64,000 nt of DNA from Teredinibacter sp. KSP-S5-2 (GTDB lineage Bacteria > Pseudomonadota > Gammaproteobacteria > Pseudomonadales > Cellvibrionaceae), in assembly GCF_032773895.1 (NCBI RefSeq), contig NZ_CP120416.1:2292001-2356000 (forward strand). The letters run 5' to 3'. The notes below the pieces were generated by a model. That model worked only from the letters and a program-made list of their open reading frames with translations. It was not told the DNA's origin and did no database searches. The translations under genes and the position numbers were made by a program. How positions within the stretch are numbered: position 1 is the first letter of the stretch; the number at the start of each line of letters is the position of its first letter. This document shows positions 37,801 to 45,976 of this stretch, piece by piece.

Positions 37801-40800
37801 CCAGAACTGATCCATATTGTTGGCCTGGGGGTATCGACCAGACATACCAACGATAGCAATTTTGCCTGAAGAAACCGTCGCTTCTGTTTTATAGTGTTTG
37901 ACGGGCTTGCGCGCTTTTCGTATCAGGCTTGGATATGAATCCACCAATAAATTCGGTACAGGACTAAATTGCGATGAACCTTGCAATGCCGTAGCTGTTG
38001 ACGTTTCAGGTGTGGATAACGGCGTTTGCGTATTAATTGCAGAAACAGGTTCCGATACGGTATTGGTTGTCCCGATTTGTTCGGCAATGAAGGAAGCGAA
38101 CAAATTAATATTTGGATAATCGTAAACAATTGTTGCGGGCAATTGCAGGCGATAGTGTTTTTTCAGTTCGTTTACCCATTCAACACCCACAATAGAATCC
38201 AGGCCTAACTCAATAAAAGGTTTATCGACCTGAACATCCGTAACATTCATATATAACGCTTTGGCCAGGCTTTCTTTGAGTTCCTGTTTTAATTGCTCCA
38301 AACTGAAAGAAGAGTTCGAAGTGGCTACAACAGAAACTTTTTGAGTATTTGCATGCACACTATCAGGTGAAACGGTAGTGGCCTGTTCAGACGCCGCTAA
38401 TTCGGCGGGAATAATATTTTTTAGGTATTCTGAAAATGTTTTTATTGTTGGGTAGTCGTAAACGATGGTTGCGGGTAACTCGATAGCATATTGTTTCTTG
38501 ATTTCATTGACCCATTCAACACCAATGATCGAATCCAGCCCCAGCTCAATAAAGGGTTTATCTAATGCGATATTTGCGTTGGGCAAATACAATGCTTTCG
38601 CCAAGCTTTCCTTTAATTCCTGTTGTAAGGTAATCAAATCCCGTCCGGCGTTAACACGACTGGTCGCCGTGCTCTGCGGATTAGACGCGGTGATTGGTGC
38701 GGCGGAATAATTGGAAAGTGGTAACGGTGCTTTCGGTAACTCGACTACCGCACTGCTGGTAGAAATCTGTCCATGCAGATAATCCGCAAACTGCACTATC
38801 GAAGGATAGTCATACACAATTGTTGCAGGCAACGCTAACGCGTACTGCTTTTTCAGTACGTTAATCCATTCCACACCCACAATGGAATCCAAACCTAGTT
38901 CAATAAACGGCTTATCCAGAGCGATAGCAGAAGGCTCCATATACAATGCGTTCGCCAGGCTTTCTTTCAGTTCTTGCTGAAGTTCTTTTAATGAAATTAT
39001 TGTCGCAGTCTGGGTCTTAGCCGGAGTCACTATACTGATCGAGTTCGCTAATACCGGTTTGCTTTCCAGCACGACGGGCATATCGGTTTTCAATTGGTCG
39101 GCAAGGTAACGTGCAAACTCAACAATATTTGGGTAATCGTAAACAACGGTTGCCGGCAAACTTAAACCGTATTGCTTTTTAAGTGCATTTACCCATTCAA
39201 CACCAATAATCGAATCTAATCCCAACTCAATAAAGGGTTTATCAATTCGAATACTCTCTACACTCATATACAACGCAGTCGCCAAACTCTCTTTCAGCTC
39301 ATGAATAAGCTGATCACTGGATACAGACAGCGACACAGATTCTGGTTGTGGTGTCGGAGTCTCAACCTTAACCGGTGGCACATTAACCGATGACGTGTTG
39401 GTCGAAAGTATGGAATGAATATAGTGAGAAAAGTCTTTCAGATTGGGGTAGTCGTAAACAATGGTAGCAGGCAATGCAATACCATATTGCTTTTTGAGTT
39501 CGTTCACCCACTCCACACCGACAATGGAATCCAACCCTAAATCGGTAAAAGGTTTATCCGCATGGATTTTGTCCGAATCCATATACAAGGCTTTCGCCAG
39601 ACTCGTTTTTAATTCTGATTGCACTTGCGCTAACGTTATGGCCGCAACAGCTGATTCCGTTTTTTCAACTGCGACAACAGATGAAGAAGCTGTTGTATCG
39701 CTCTGCGGTTGCGACAAGCCCAGGTACGCCTGCTGTAACGTCAGGCCAGTAATTTGCACACAGATATTGCCCTGCTCATCGGCAAAGTCGATATCGAACG
39801 CACCATTGCTTGAGCTTCGTATCCACGCAAGAGAGTGTTGTGCAAACTGATGGAATATTTTTATATTTTGTATGCTCAGAGGTAAAGTGAACTGCCCCAA
39901 GCCACTGACCGTTCCGGCAATCGTTGTTTCGGCTCTCATCACCTGATCAATCGCGCAAGGACACAATTGATAGCGAGCAAAGGAACCTTTGACAAAACGT
40001 GACACATCAAGCTGAACCAATGCCTGACCAATATCACCACCGGCAAGCTGACGTTTTATTTGTTCAACGTCAAAGGTCAATACGCTTGCGTTTGAAATAC
40101 ATCGCGCAACACCTTGGCAATGCACAACCTCACCGCCCTCCTGCTGACTGTATATCTCAAATTCGACTGAGTTATCGTGATGGTGATACAGACTAATCGA
40201 TACTTCTTTTGCGCCTTCAAGAATAATGGGTTGTCCCCAAGAGACGTCCGATACTGTTACGACTTTGCCATCGGCATTCGCACTGGCATCAACAACTGCA
40301 GCGCGCACCATCTCCAGATACGCTGCGGCTGGCAATACTTTTAACCCGTTGATTTCTGACGCGGCTAAATAGTCTTCTGCACAGTTTAAATAGGTGGTAT
40401 ATCTCAGACCGTCAAGGTTAGATGTATTCTTATGCAGTAACGGATGAATGATCTCCGACCGATACTCAATTGAATCCGGGGCTGATTCACGGTCAATACC
40501 AGCAACACTGCTCTGCTCTACTTTAGTAATCCAATAACGCTCTTTAGCAAAAGGATAATTGGGCAATGTTACCTTACGAGGTTTAAGCTGACCGTATAAT
40601 TGGCTCCAGTCAAATTCCAATCCCTTTGACCACAAGTCCGCAATTTTCGATAGTTTTCCTTGGGAGATCCATTTGCCAATAACAGTTTCCTTCATCTCAT
40701 TATCTTGACGAAGAATACTTAGGGTTTCTTTATTGTTGCTTACTTGCCCGAGATATACATCGTTATTTTCGCCGTAAATAAAGCTTCTTAACTTTTCACT

Positions 40801-43800
40801 CAACTCGGCAACGGAACCAGCCATAATTGCCAAACGCTCTTCCATCGGTGCTCTACAGGTTTGCAAGGTATATGCAATATCAAAGAGGTTATGATAATGT
40901 GCATTTTCACAGAGATAATCAAACAGATCACTCGCCTTCTGCTGAAGTTGTTCGGGAGTACGAGCAGACAAAGGTAAAATAGTTTTGCCGTTTTCCAAAA
41001 TAAGCGGCTTACCCGGTTCATTAACCATGGACGGCACATATTCCGAAATCACCAAGTGTGCGTTAGTACCACCAAAGCCGAAACCACTGATTGCCGCTTG
41101 ACGTTTTTCCGCATCACCTAACGTCCAATCTTGACCTTTCTCACTGACATAAAAAGGTGACGCATTTAAATTGATGTGTTCGTTGATATTTTCAAAATTA
41201 ATTGTGGGTGGTAGCTGTCGATTTTTAAGGGCAAGAAGCACTTTGATCGAGCTGGCCACACCGGCGGCAGTAAAGCAATGGCCAATATTGCTCTTCACCG
41301 AACCCAAGGCACAATAGCCTTGCTTTTTAGTATATTTTTTAAATGTTTCTTTTAACGCATCAACTTCAATCGGGTCACCAAGTTTCGTCCCCGTACCGTG
41401 CGCCTCAATTAACTGAATTGAAGCCGGATCAATATTGAAATTGTCGTAAACTTCTTGCTGTAATCGTGTTTGCGAATCCGGGTTGGGAGCGGTAATACCG
41501 TTGGTTTTACCGTCCTGGTTAACGCCCCAGCCTTCAATTACACCGTGAATAATATCGCCATCTCTCTCGGCGTCCGATAAACGTTTAAGAATAACCGAAC
41601 CAACGCCCTCGCCCGGAACAAACCCGTTTGCGCGTTTATCAAAGGTATAGCATTTTCCATCTTTGGATAACATACCGGTTTGCGTGGTTTTGATGTGCAT
41701 ATCCGGCCCGGAGCTGACATACACCCCACCGGCAATTGCCATATTACTTGCACCGGAATTTAAACTGTCACAGGCGTAGGCCATCGCAACAAGGGAAGAT
41801 GAGCACGCAGTTTCAATCGTTAAGCACGGCCCCTGCAAATCAAAAAAGTACGCGACACGCGCAGCCATAATGGCGGTATCGCCGCCGGTAAAACCCAATG
41901 CGCTGATTTGCAGTTCACGTTTTAATAAGTGATAGTCGCCTGGACCACAACCGACAAACACACCACATTTACTGCCCGCTAATGTTTTAGGGGTATAACC
42001 GGCATGTTCAAATGCTTGCCAACATGTCTGCATAAGTACCCGCTGTTGCGGGTCCATGCTAAGCGCTTCTTTTGGTGAGATATCAAAAAACAATGGATCG
42101 AATGCATCATGGTCATCCAATAAGCCCATATATATGCAATTAGTTTGGCCAGGGCCTGCGTTTTCTTCTTGATAATATTTGCTGATATCCCAACGGCTTT
42201 TTGGAATTTCACTAATACAATTCTTACCATCAATGATGTTTTGCCAGTATTCGTTAATATTTGCCGATTTCGGAAACTGACCAGCCATACCAATGACGGC
42301 GATAGGTTCTGGCTGAGATGTATTTCTGCGCGAATGACTCTCCTCGGCAGATGTTTTTGGTTTTTTGGATGTTAATTTGGGACGAACTGGTGTTGTGGCT
42401 GATAAATTTACTGAATTTGACGTGCTCTCAGGTTTAGTTAGCTCAACCTTAGATGTTACGACAGATTGTGCAACGGTGCTTTTTTCAACCGCCAGATGCG
42501 AAGGCTGTGCCGACAACAATTGGCTTTGTACGAATTCGCTCATTTTATTCAAGGTAGACTGACTGTAAACCTTGGTCGCTTCAATATTGAGCCCATATTG
42601 CTCGTTAATTTTACGCATCCAGGTAACACTGGTAATGGAGTCCAAACCTAAATCAACAAATTGGGCGTCTTCATCAATATCGTTCGCCGCCATATGTAAT
42701 TCATTGGCTAACAGGTCTTTTAAAATTTGTCGAACCTGTGTATCGGTTTTCTCAGGGGCAGAAATCGATGTTGATTGATCGGGGCTATACAGTGTATGCG
42801 ATTCCAACGCAGGCGTTTCCGTTTCAGTCGCAGCGATGTTTTCACCCAGCTCCGAAAACACAAACTGCCCCATCTTATTTAGCGTCGACTGACTATACAC
42901 CTTGGTCGCTTCGATATTCAAACCATACTTTTCGTTGATCTTACGCATCCAGGTGACACTGGTAATGGAATCCAATCCCAAGTCAACAAACTGCGCATCG
43001 TCGTCAACGTCTGCCGCACGCATATGCAACTCATCGGCAAGCAATATTCTCAAGCTATCTTTAACAGAATTTAATGTTTCATCCGTCGAACACATAATCA
43101 TCCCGGTTTTAACAGGTTCCTGAATTGCCTCATGACGAGGTGACGAAATTGGTGTATTTGATTTTGCTTGAGCAATTTGTGCGGTATCTATTTTTGATAA
43201 AGATGAATGACTGTTTATTTCGTCAGTCACATAACGGCTCATTTTATTTAACGTGGATTGGCTATAGACTTTGGTTGCTTCAATGTTTAAACCGTAAGTT
43301 TCATTAATTTTTCGCATCCAGGTCACACTTGTTATCGAGTCTAAACCTAGATCCACAAATTGTGCATCCTCGTCCACATCGTTCGCATGCATATGAAGCT
43401 CTTCAGCAAGCATATGTTTTAACGCATCGGTAATATCTGTCAGAGAATAGATTTTTCCCACGGTTTGAGAGGTTTCTTGACGCTGTGATGTGGGTTCCAA
43501 ATTCGTTGTCGATGTGGCTTTATCGGCCTCATTAAACAAATCCGTTATTTGTGATCGCGTTTCAGTTTGGCCAACAAAAGTTTTTTGATGCATGTCTAGT
43601 TCATGCTGATAGTTTTCTTCAATATGATCCTGAGTCTGTTGCTGCCACTGATTTTTTAATGCGGTTAATACACTGCGAGGTCTATCCGCAATTTGTTGTG
43701 CAATAGCCAGCGCGTTATCACGTATTTGATCACGAGGTAAAACGCGGAGCGACACGCCCCGTTGTTGCAATTCACTACCAGAATTTTCTACTGCAAGCAG

Positions 43801-45699
43801 TAACGATTCCTTTGCCAAATCCAGGCCAAACATATTTGGTGTAACAAAATTTGCTCCCGCACCAGGCGTGAAACCATATTGCATATACGGACTAAAATAT
43901 TTGCTCTCTTCACTGAGCAATGCAATATCGGAAAATAAACCCAGTGTTAACCCACCACCCACACCGTGACCCTGCATCGCTGCAATAACCGGAATCGAAC
44001 ACGCCCAGGTGGATTGAAATACTTTATTGTCGGTAAATTGTGTTTGCCCATCCTGAATAGCCAACAACGCTGCTTTGGTGCCACCAGAAGCAAAATATTT
44101 GTCGTAACCGGTCAGCACCACAACCTTGTATTGTGGGTTGGCTTCAATATGTTGGAACACTTCGCTCATGCCATCGGTAAATGCCTCCGAGAACATGTTT
44201 TTGGCTTCGCGATCTTCCATGCGCACTTCGATAATGCCCTGCGGATGGGCTTTGGCTTTAATCACTTGGGTATTTAATGCGATGTCGGTAACTTCGGTTA
44301 CCTGTCCATCACTGGGAGCTTCTGCACCCGCCTGCCAGTTCGGTAAGTTTGATATCAGTGTGGTTAAGCAAGTTACACGGTGTTGTTTCCAGGCTTGGAG
44401 TTCCGCAAGCGGATACTCGGCTAAAAATGCCGCGAGTTGCTGAGCTTTTGTTGAGGCTTCCTGATCTGAATTGGCGACCAGCACACTGGGGCAACGTTGT
44501 TGCAGTTCGGCACCGGTTACTACACCACCACTTAATACCAGTTCCCGTCCTACCACTTGACCATAGTGATACGTTAATAGTGCCGAGGTCGGTTGAGCCA
44601 GTTGCGGGTCGTGCAATACCCCTGCCAGGCTGTAGCTACCCTGCTGTTGATAGATCACGCTGTCACACACCTGACTCATCAACCACGCTTTGCCCTGGCT
44701 GTCTGAATTTAGTAAGCAGACAACCGGACGCTCGATACTTTGTATCCATTGTTGCAATGCCAATACTTGGTTGACTTGAATTTTTTCGCTGTCTTCGCTG
44801 AAAAATTCTGCGTAGTCACTTTGCAGGATCACCACTTTGTAGTGTGGTGCTTTATTGATCTGACGAGCTAATTTGGTGAGATCGGCCAGTAAGGTTTTTA
44901 CCGCGTAACTGCGTTTGGCTTGCTGGATATGTACCGTGAGCACATGCTCTTGTTCGGTGTGTAATGCGATGTTTTTGCTGGGGGAACTCAGCTTCACTTT
45001 TTTTGCGGGTGTGGGTTCTGCAATCGCATCAACCGGGTTCAGTTGTTGCGTTAAGGCGAATTGTTGACGACCCAGGTGTTGTTTTAATAAACGTAAGGCG
45101 GTTTGTGGTTTTTTGGCCAGGTTTTCTGCCAATTTGTGTGCGTGGGTGTGCACCTGTTTTTTGTCGACGATGGCGCAGGTCCAGGATTTTGCTTTTAATT
45201 CTGCTCCGCGCATCAAGGGTGTTTGAAATAGTAAATCTGTCGCCTGTTGGTAACCAAAGCGATGTTCAAACATCTGCTGTTCGGCTGGACTGGGGAAGAG
45301 TTCGTCCACACTGTAGCCGTAGTCTGAATCCTGGTTGAGCACCATAAAATCACACAGTGACGCCACCAACCAACCCGCACCGGTTGCATGGCCTTCCACC
45401 GCCGCAATCACCGGATAGGGAAATTCACTGAGGGTAGCCAGGAGCTTGCTTGTTATCGCTTGGTTAACATGGTTTCGGTCGCCGCGAAGAAACGTCTGCT
45501 CGCCACCTTGCAAAATCAACACTTTCAGATCGGCATGGCTTTGCACCAACGCCAATTGATTCAACAGCGTTTGCTGGATCGCTTCAGACAAAACTGGCTG
45601 ATCCGCTACGGCGTCAATCTGAAGCGAGTAGATACCATTGCCGTGATCCTGACATAGAACGGTGCCCGTGGTCTTCGATTGTGAATCTATGGAAGTCAT
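34615..45699 (-). CDS. Trans-AT PKS protein B: ECH-ECH-ECH-ACP-ACP-ACP / KS-DH*-ACPx5 / KS-DH*
   Basis: A 3694-residue PKS. Layout: three crotonase domains (about 1-235, 245-475, 478-716); three ACPs (Ser near 786, 907, 1023) with GLDSITSVTW; KS4 1131-1553 (Cys1299); degenerate DH 1750-1987 (AASEING where DHQxxG is expected, His to Ser); five ACPs (near 2055, 2160, 2265, 2385, 2500) with GLDSI(V/I)GVEW; KS5 2612-3035 (Cys2780); a second degenerate DH 3223-3500 with no catalytic His; low-complexity tail 3500-3694 with repeated KPxISL motifs. There is no KR, so beta-keto groups persist for HMGS branching. The first ACP trio completes module 3 (KS3-DH* in PKS A) and KS5-DH* needs the ECH/ACP trio of PKS C. 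Only the third ECH keeps the ECH2 Lys (near 535) and the MHQKTF His. The gap to PKS A is 83 bp. Confidence 0.94.
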   Translation of the reverse strand: MTSIDSQSKTTGTVLCQDHGNGIYSLQIDAVADQPVLSEAIQQTLLNQLALVQSHADLKVLILQGGEQTFLRGDRNHVNQAITSKLLATLSEFPYPVIAAVEGHATGAGWLVASLCDFMVLNQDSDYGYSVDELFPSPAEQQMFEHRFGYQQATDLLFQTPLMRGAELKAKSWTCAIVDKKQVHTHAHKLAENLAKKPQTALRLLKQHLGRQQFALTQQLNPVDAIAEPTPAKKVKLSSPSKNIALHTEQEHVLTVHIQQAKRSYAVKTLLADLTKLARQINKAPHYKVVILQSDYAEFFSEDSEKIQVNQVLALQQWIQSIERPVVCLLNSDSQGKAWLMSQVCDSVIYQQQGSYSLAGVLHDPQLAQPTSALLTYHYGQVVGRELVLSGGVVTGAELQQRCPSVLVANSDQEASTKAQQLAAFLAEYPLAELQAWKQHRVTCLTTLISNLPNWQAGAEAPSDGQVTEVTDIALNTQVIKAKAHPQGIIEVRMEDREAKNMFSEAFTDGMSEVFQHIEANPQYKVVVLTGYDKYFASGGTKAALLAIQDGQTQFTDNKVFQSTWACSIPVIAAMQGHGVGGGLTLGLFSDIALLSEESKYFSPYMQYGFTPGAGANFVTPNMFGLDLAKESLLLAVENSGSELQQRGVSLRVLPRDQIRDNALAIAQQIADRPRSVLTALKNQWQQQTQDHIEENYQHELDMHQKTFVGQTETRSQITDLFNEADKATSTTNLEPTSQRQETSQTVGKIYSLTDITDALKHMLAEELHMHANDVDEDAQFVDLGLDSITSVTWMRKINETYGLNIEATKVYSQSTLNKMSRYVTDEINSHSSLSKIDTAQIAQAKSNTPISSPRHEAIQEPVKTGMIMCSTDETLNSVKDSLRILLADELHMRAADVDDDAQFVDLGLDSITSVTWMRKINEKYGLNIEATKVYSQSTLNKMGQFVFSELGENIAATETETPALESHTLYSPDQSTSISAPEKTDTQVRQILKDLLANELHMAANDIDEDAQFVDLGLDSITSVTWMRKINEQYGLNIEATKVYSQSTLNKMSEFVQSQLLSAQPSHLAVEKSTVAQSVVTSKVELTKPESTSNSVNLSATTPVRPKLTSKKPKTSAEESHSRRNTSQPEPIAVIGMAGQFPKSANINEYWQNIIDGKNCISEIPKSRWDISKYYQEENAGPGQTNCIYMGLLDDHDAFDPLFFDISPKEALSMDPQQRVLMQTCWQAFEHAGYTPKTLAGSKCGVFVGCGPGDYHLLKRELQISALGFTGGDTAIMAARVAYFFDLQGPCLTIETACSSSLVAMAYACDSLNSGASNMAIAGGVYVSSGPDMHIKTTQTGMLSKDGKCYTFDKRANGFVPGEGVGSVILKRLSDAERDGDIIHGVIEGWGVNQDGKTNGITAPNPDSQTRLQQEVYDNFNIDPASIQLIEAHGTGTKLGDPIEVDALKETFKKYTKKQGYCALGSVKSNIGHCFTAAGVASSIKVLLALKNRQLPPTINFENINEHINLNASPFYVSEKGQDWTLGDAEKRQAAISGFGFGGTNAHLVISEYVPSMVNEPGKPLILENGKTILPLSARTPEQLQQKASDLFDYLCENAHYHNLFDIAYTLQTCRAPMEERLAIMAGSVAELSEKLRSFIYGENNDVYLGQVSNNKETLSILRQDNEMKETVIGKWISQGKLSKIADLWSKGLEFDWSQLYGQLKPRKVTLPNYPFAKERYWITKVEQSSVAGIDRESAPDSIEYRSEIIHPLLHKNTSNLDGLRYTTYLNCAEDYLAASEINGLKVLPAAAYLEMVRAAVVDASANADGKVVTVSDVSWGQPIILEGAKEVSISLYHHHDNSVEFEIYSQQEGGEVVHCQGVARCISNASVLTFDVEQIKRQLAGGDIGQALVQLDVSRFVKGSFARYQLCPCAIDQVMRAETTIAGTVSGLGQFTLPLSIQNIKIFHQFAQHSLAWIRSSSNGAFDIDFADEQGNICVQITGLTLQQAYLGLSQPQSDTTASSSVVAVEKTESAVAAITLAQVQSELKTSLAKALYMDSDKIHADKPFTDLGLDSIVGVEWVNELKKQYGIALPATIVYDYPNLKDFSHYIHSILSTNTSSVNVPPVKVETPTPQPESVSLSVSSDQLIHELKESLATALYMSVESIRIDKPFIELGLDSIIGVEWVNALKKQYGLSLPATVVYDYPNIVEFARYLADQLKTDMPVVLESKPVLANSISIVTPAKTQTATIISLKELQQELKESLANALYMEPSAIALDKPFIELGLDSIVGVEWINVLKKQYALALPATIVYDYPSIVQFADYLHGQISTSSAVVELPKAPLPLSNYSAAPITASNPQSTATSRVNAGRDLITLQQELKESLAKALYLPNANIALDKPFIELGLDSIIGVEWVNEIKKQYAIELPATIVYDYPTIKTFSEYLKNIIPAELAASEQATTVSPDSVHANTQKVSVVATSNSSFSLEQLKQELKESLAKALYMNVTDVQVDKPFIELGLDSIVGVEWVNELKKHYRLQLPATIVYDYPNINLFASFIAEQIGTTNTVSEPVSAINTQTPLSTPETSTATALQGSSQFSPVPNLLVDSYPSLIRKARKPVKHYKTEATVSSGKIAIVGMSGRYPQANNMDQFWENLVSGKNSITEVPSDRWDVNEYYDPDPKKEGKVYCKWLGAVDDIDCFDPLFFKISPAEAKTMDPQQRLFLEESFKTFEDAGYSSQSLNGKKCGVYTAIIGNEYAGVVARSNAMSADITGNNLAIGAARIAYFLNLKGPAITVDTACSSSLVAIHLACQGLRTGETDMALAGGASVYLEPELYMGMCKAGMLSPAGQCKTFDNSADGFVPGEGVGVVLLKRLEDAERDNDTIYGVILGSGINQDGKTNGITAPSVNSQMALERELYEKCNVHPESISYIETHGTGTKLGDPIELEALSAVFKEKTDKKNFCGLGSVKSNVGHTSGAAGVCSVQKVVLSMVNQKLVPSLNVQKENTLFDFKSSPFYVSKNTQDWQVVNGEKRRASVNSFGFSGTNAHVVIEEYIKPQATKSAAHFNRDIPIVVSARTSEQLTQRAKALYDYLDNNHSAQQLALEDIAYTLLDGRDAMDERLAFIVRSKKDICIKLNTFLNGHVDSAIFRSRVEKDADGMIVIQQQSNIKEVVEQYVHNHQFANIAEMWVKGLDLSWGEIYSGELPHRVSLPTYPFARKRYWVEPANNKTTVSYGGGDSKSTAILHPLVHENISILEQLCFRSRFNGSESFFVTFEANKALTGVAFIEMAREAIERAMGIPKQDKLIEIHSVSWGAPLTVAHMAQVNIAIIPNNSNTLAFEVYSLLHGNNDQYEEIIHCQGHAVVGDKLRNTSLDINRIQSRVKGRDISLNTLYQKIDATNRSQLIQSATLGQDQLLLEINTQGQQDKHCVVDPFVLDHILQASMLLLDGSRVQFKSVSLPFSIQSVHIQSELAQHLYAWIRFSDGYQLPTEMDKTTTVQLDIDVFDIRGKLCVEMKGIGLETEMHVQDNIQPNSKKPVVKPQQAVTQNIAVSSSVTKNVSTEKTAASKKTKPNDIQLNTSTDVLPKAGSNHKPSVSLGSTANASISNGVENNNTVRSKPNISLATMSSPGNTLEIESKDKQVKDSNNLTKPAISLSSPGTGADPNSVNKNSAGQTVPTAKPTISLAQSNTTSAVKSNTPPKRNTIVLEPAGE
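38080..39640 (-). repeat. Five tandem beta-branching ACPs in PKS B
   Basis: Five ACP repeats spaced about 315-360 bp apart, each with ELGLDSI(V/I)GVEW or close to it, followed by LPATIVYDYP or close to it. Trp at +6 from the Ser is present in all five. The sequence differs from the trio in the same protein (TSVTW), so the two sets have separate histories. They serve module 4, which has no fused ECH and must use the free ECH2. An array of five is long for a single beta-branching module. Confidence 0.92.
42510..43450 (-). repeat. Three tandem beta-branching ACPs in PKS B
   Basis: Three ACP repeats about 350 bp apart with FVDLGLDSITSVTWMRKIN and EATKVYSQSTLNKM, nearly identical to one another. 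The Trp at +6 marks them as HMGS-cassette acceptors. They complete module 3, whose KS and DH* are on PKS A. High similarity suggests recent expansion or homogenisation within the trio. Confidence 0.92.
43545..45690 (-). other. Three fused crotonase domains at the N-terminus of PKS B
   Basis: Domain a (1-235) keeps a crotonase shape with VEGHATGAGW at the oxyanion hole, but has FLRGDRNH where ECH2 has FASGGTK, so the catalytic Lys is lost. Domain b (245-475) has LLNSDSQGKAW at the oxyanion hole and no TK motif, so it looks like a pseudo-domain. Domain c (478-716) has FASGGTK, MQGHGVGGG, YGFTPGAG and MHQKTF, a full ECH2 set. The same trio starts PKS C. Only domain c is likely catalytic; a and b may be structural or docking parts. 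Confidence 0.85.
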
Positions 45700-45976
45700 G
45701 TGTTCATTGTTCCCGTAATGATGGCGCAGGGTCCCCTGCGCCAGGTCAAACTGTCTGAATGGAAGTGAGTAAACGTTGTGGTTTATTCGCCGGCTGGTTC
45801 TAACACAATGGTGTTACGTTTGGGCGGTGTGTTGCTCTTCACTGCCGAAGTGGTATTGCTTTGTGCAAGCGAAATGGTCGGCTTGGCAGTAGGTACGGTT
45901 TGGCTTGCACCATTTTTATTTGCGCTATTTGGATCTGCACCTGTACCCGGAGAATTCAAACTAATCGCCGGCTTGG
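43959..45976. repeat. Long direct repeat, copy 2 (PKS A tail / gap / PKS B N-terminus)
   Basis: The partner of 32791-34808 at +11168. It spans the last ~64 codons of PKS A, the 83-bp gap and the first ~580 codons of PKS B. Protein differences inside are few: MTSI/MTST at the start, and SEDSEKIQVNQ versus SEDNEKIQASQ near residue 325, plus small changes in the tail. It is a candidate site for homologous recombination, which would delete or duplicate the 11.2 kb between the copies. Confidence 0.95.
45723..45742 (-). other. GC-rich hairpin in the PKS A-B gap
   Basis: A perfect 9-bp inverted repeat (GGCGCAGGG / CCCTGCGCC) with a two-base centre, or an 8-bp stem with a four-base loop, 24-43 bases upstream of the PKS B ATG. 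No U-run follows. It may be an mRNA-stability or translation element. The B-C gap carries the same element. Confidence 0.5.

Noticed and set aside
38080-39640. Regular ~330-bp repeats as a possible CRISPR or satellite array
   Set aside because: The repeats are in-frame ACP domains with the phosphopantetheine site; units are far too long for CRISPR.
32791-45976. The long repeat as an assembly artefact
   Set aside because: The copies differ at about 14 positions and flank clearly different sequence in a consistent frame, which argues for a real repeat, although only long reads can exclude mis-joining.
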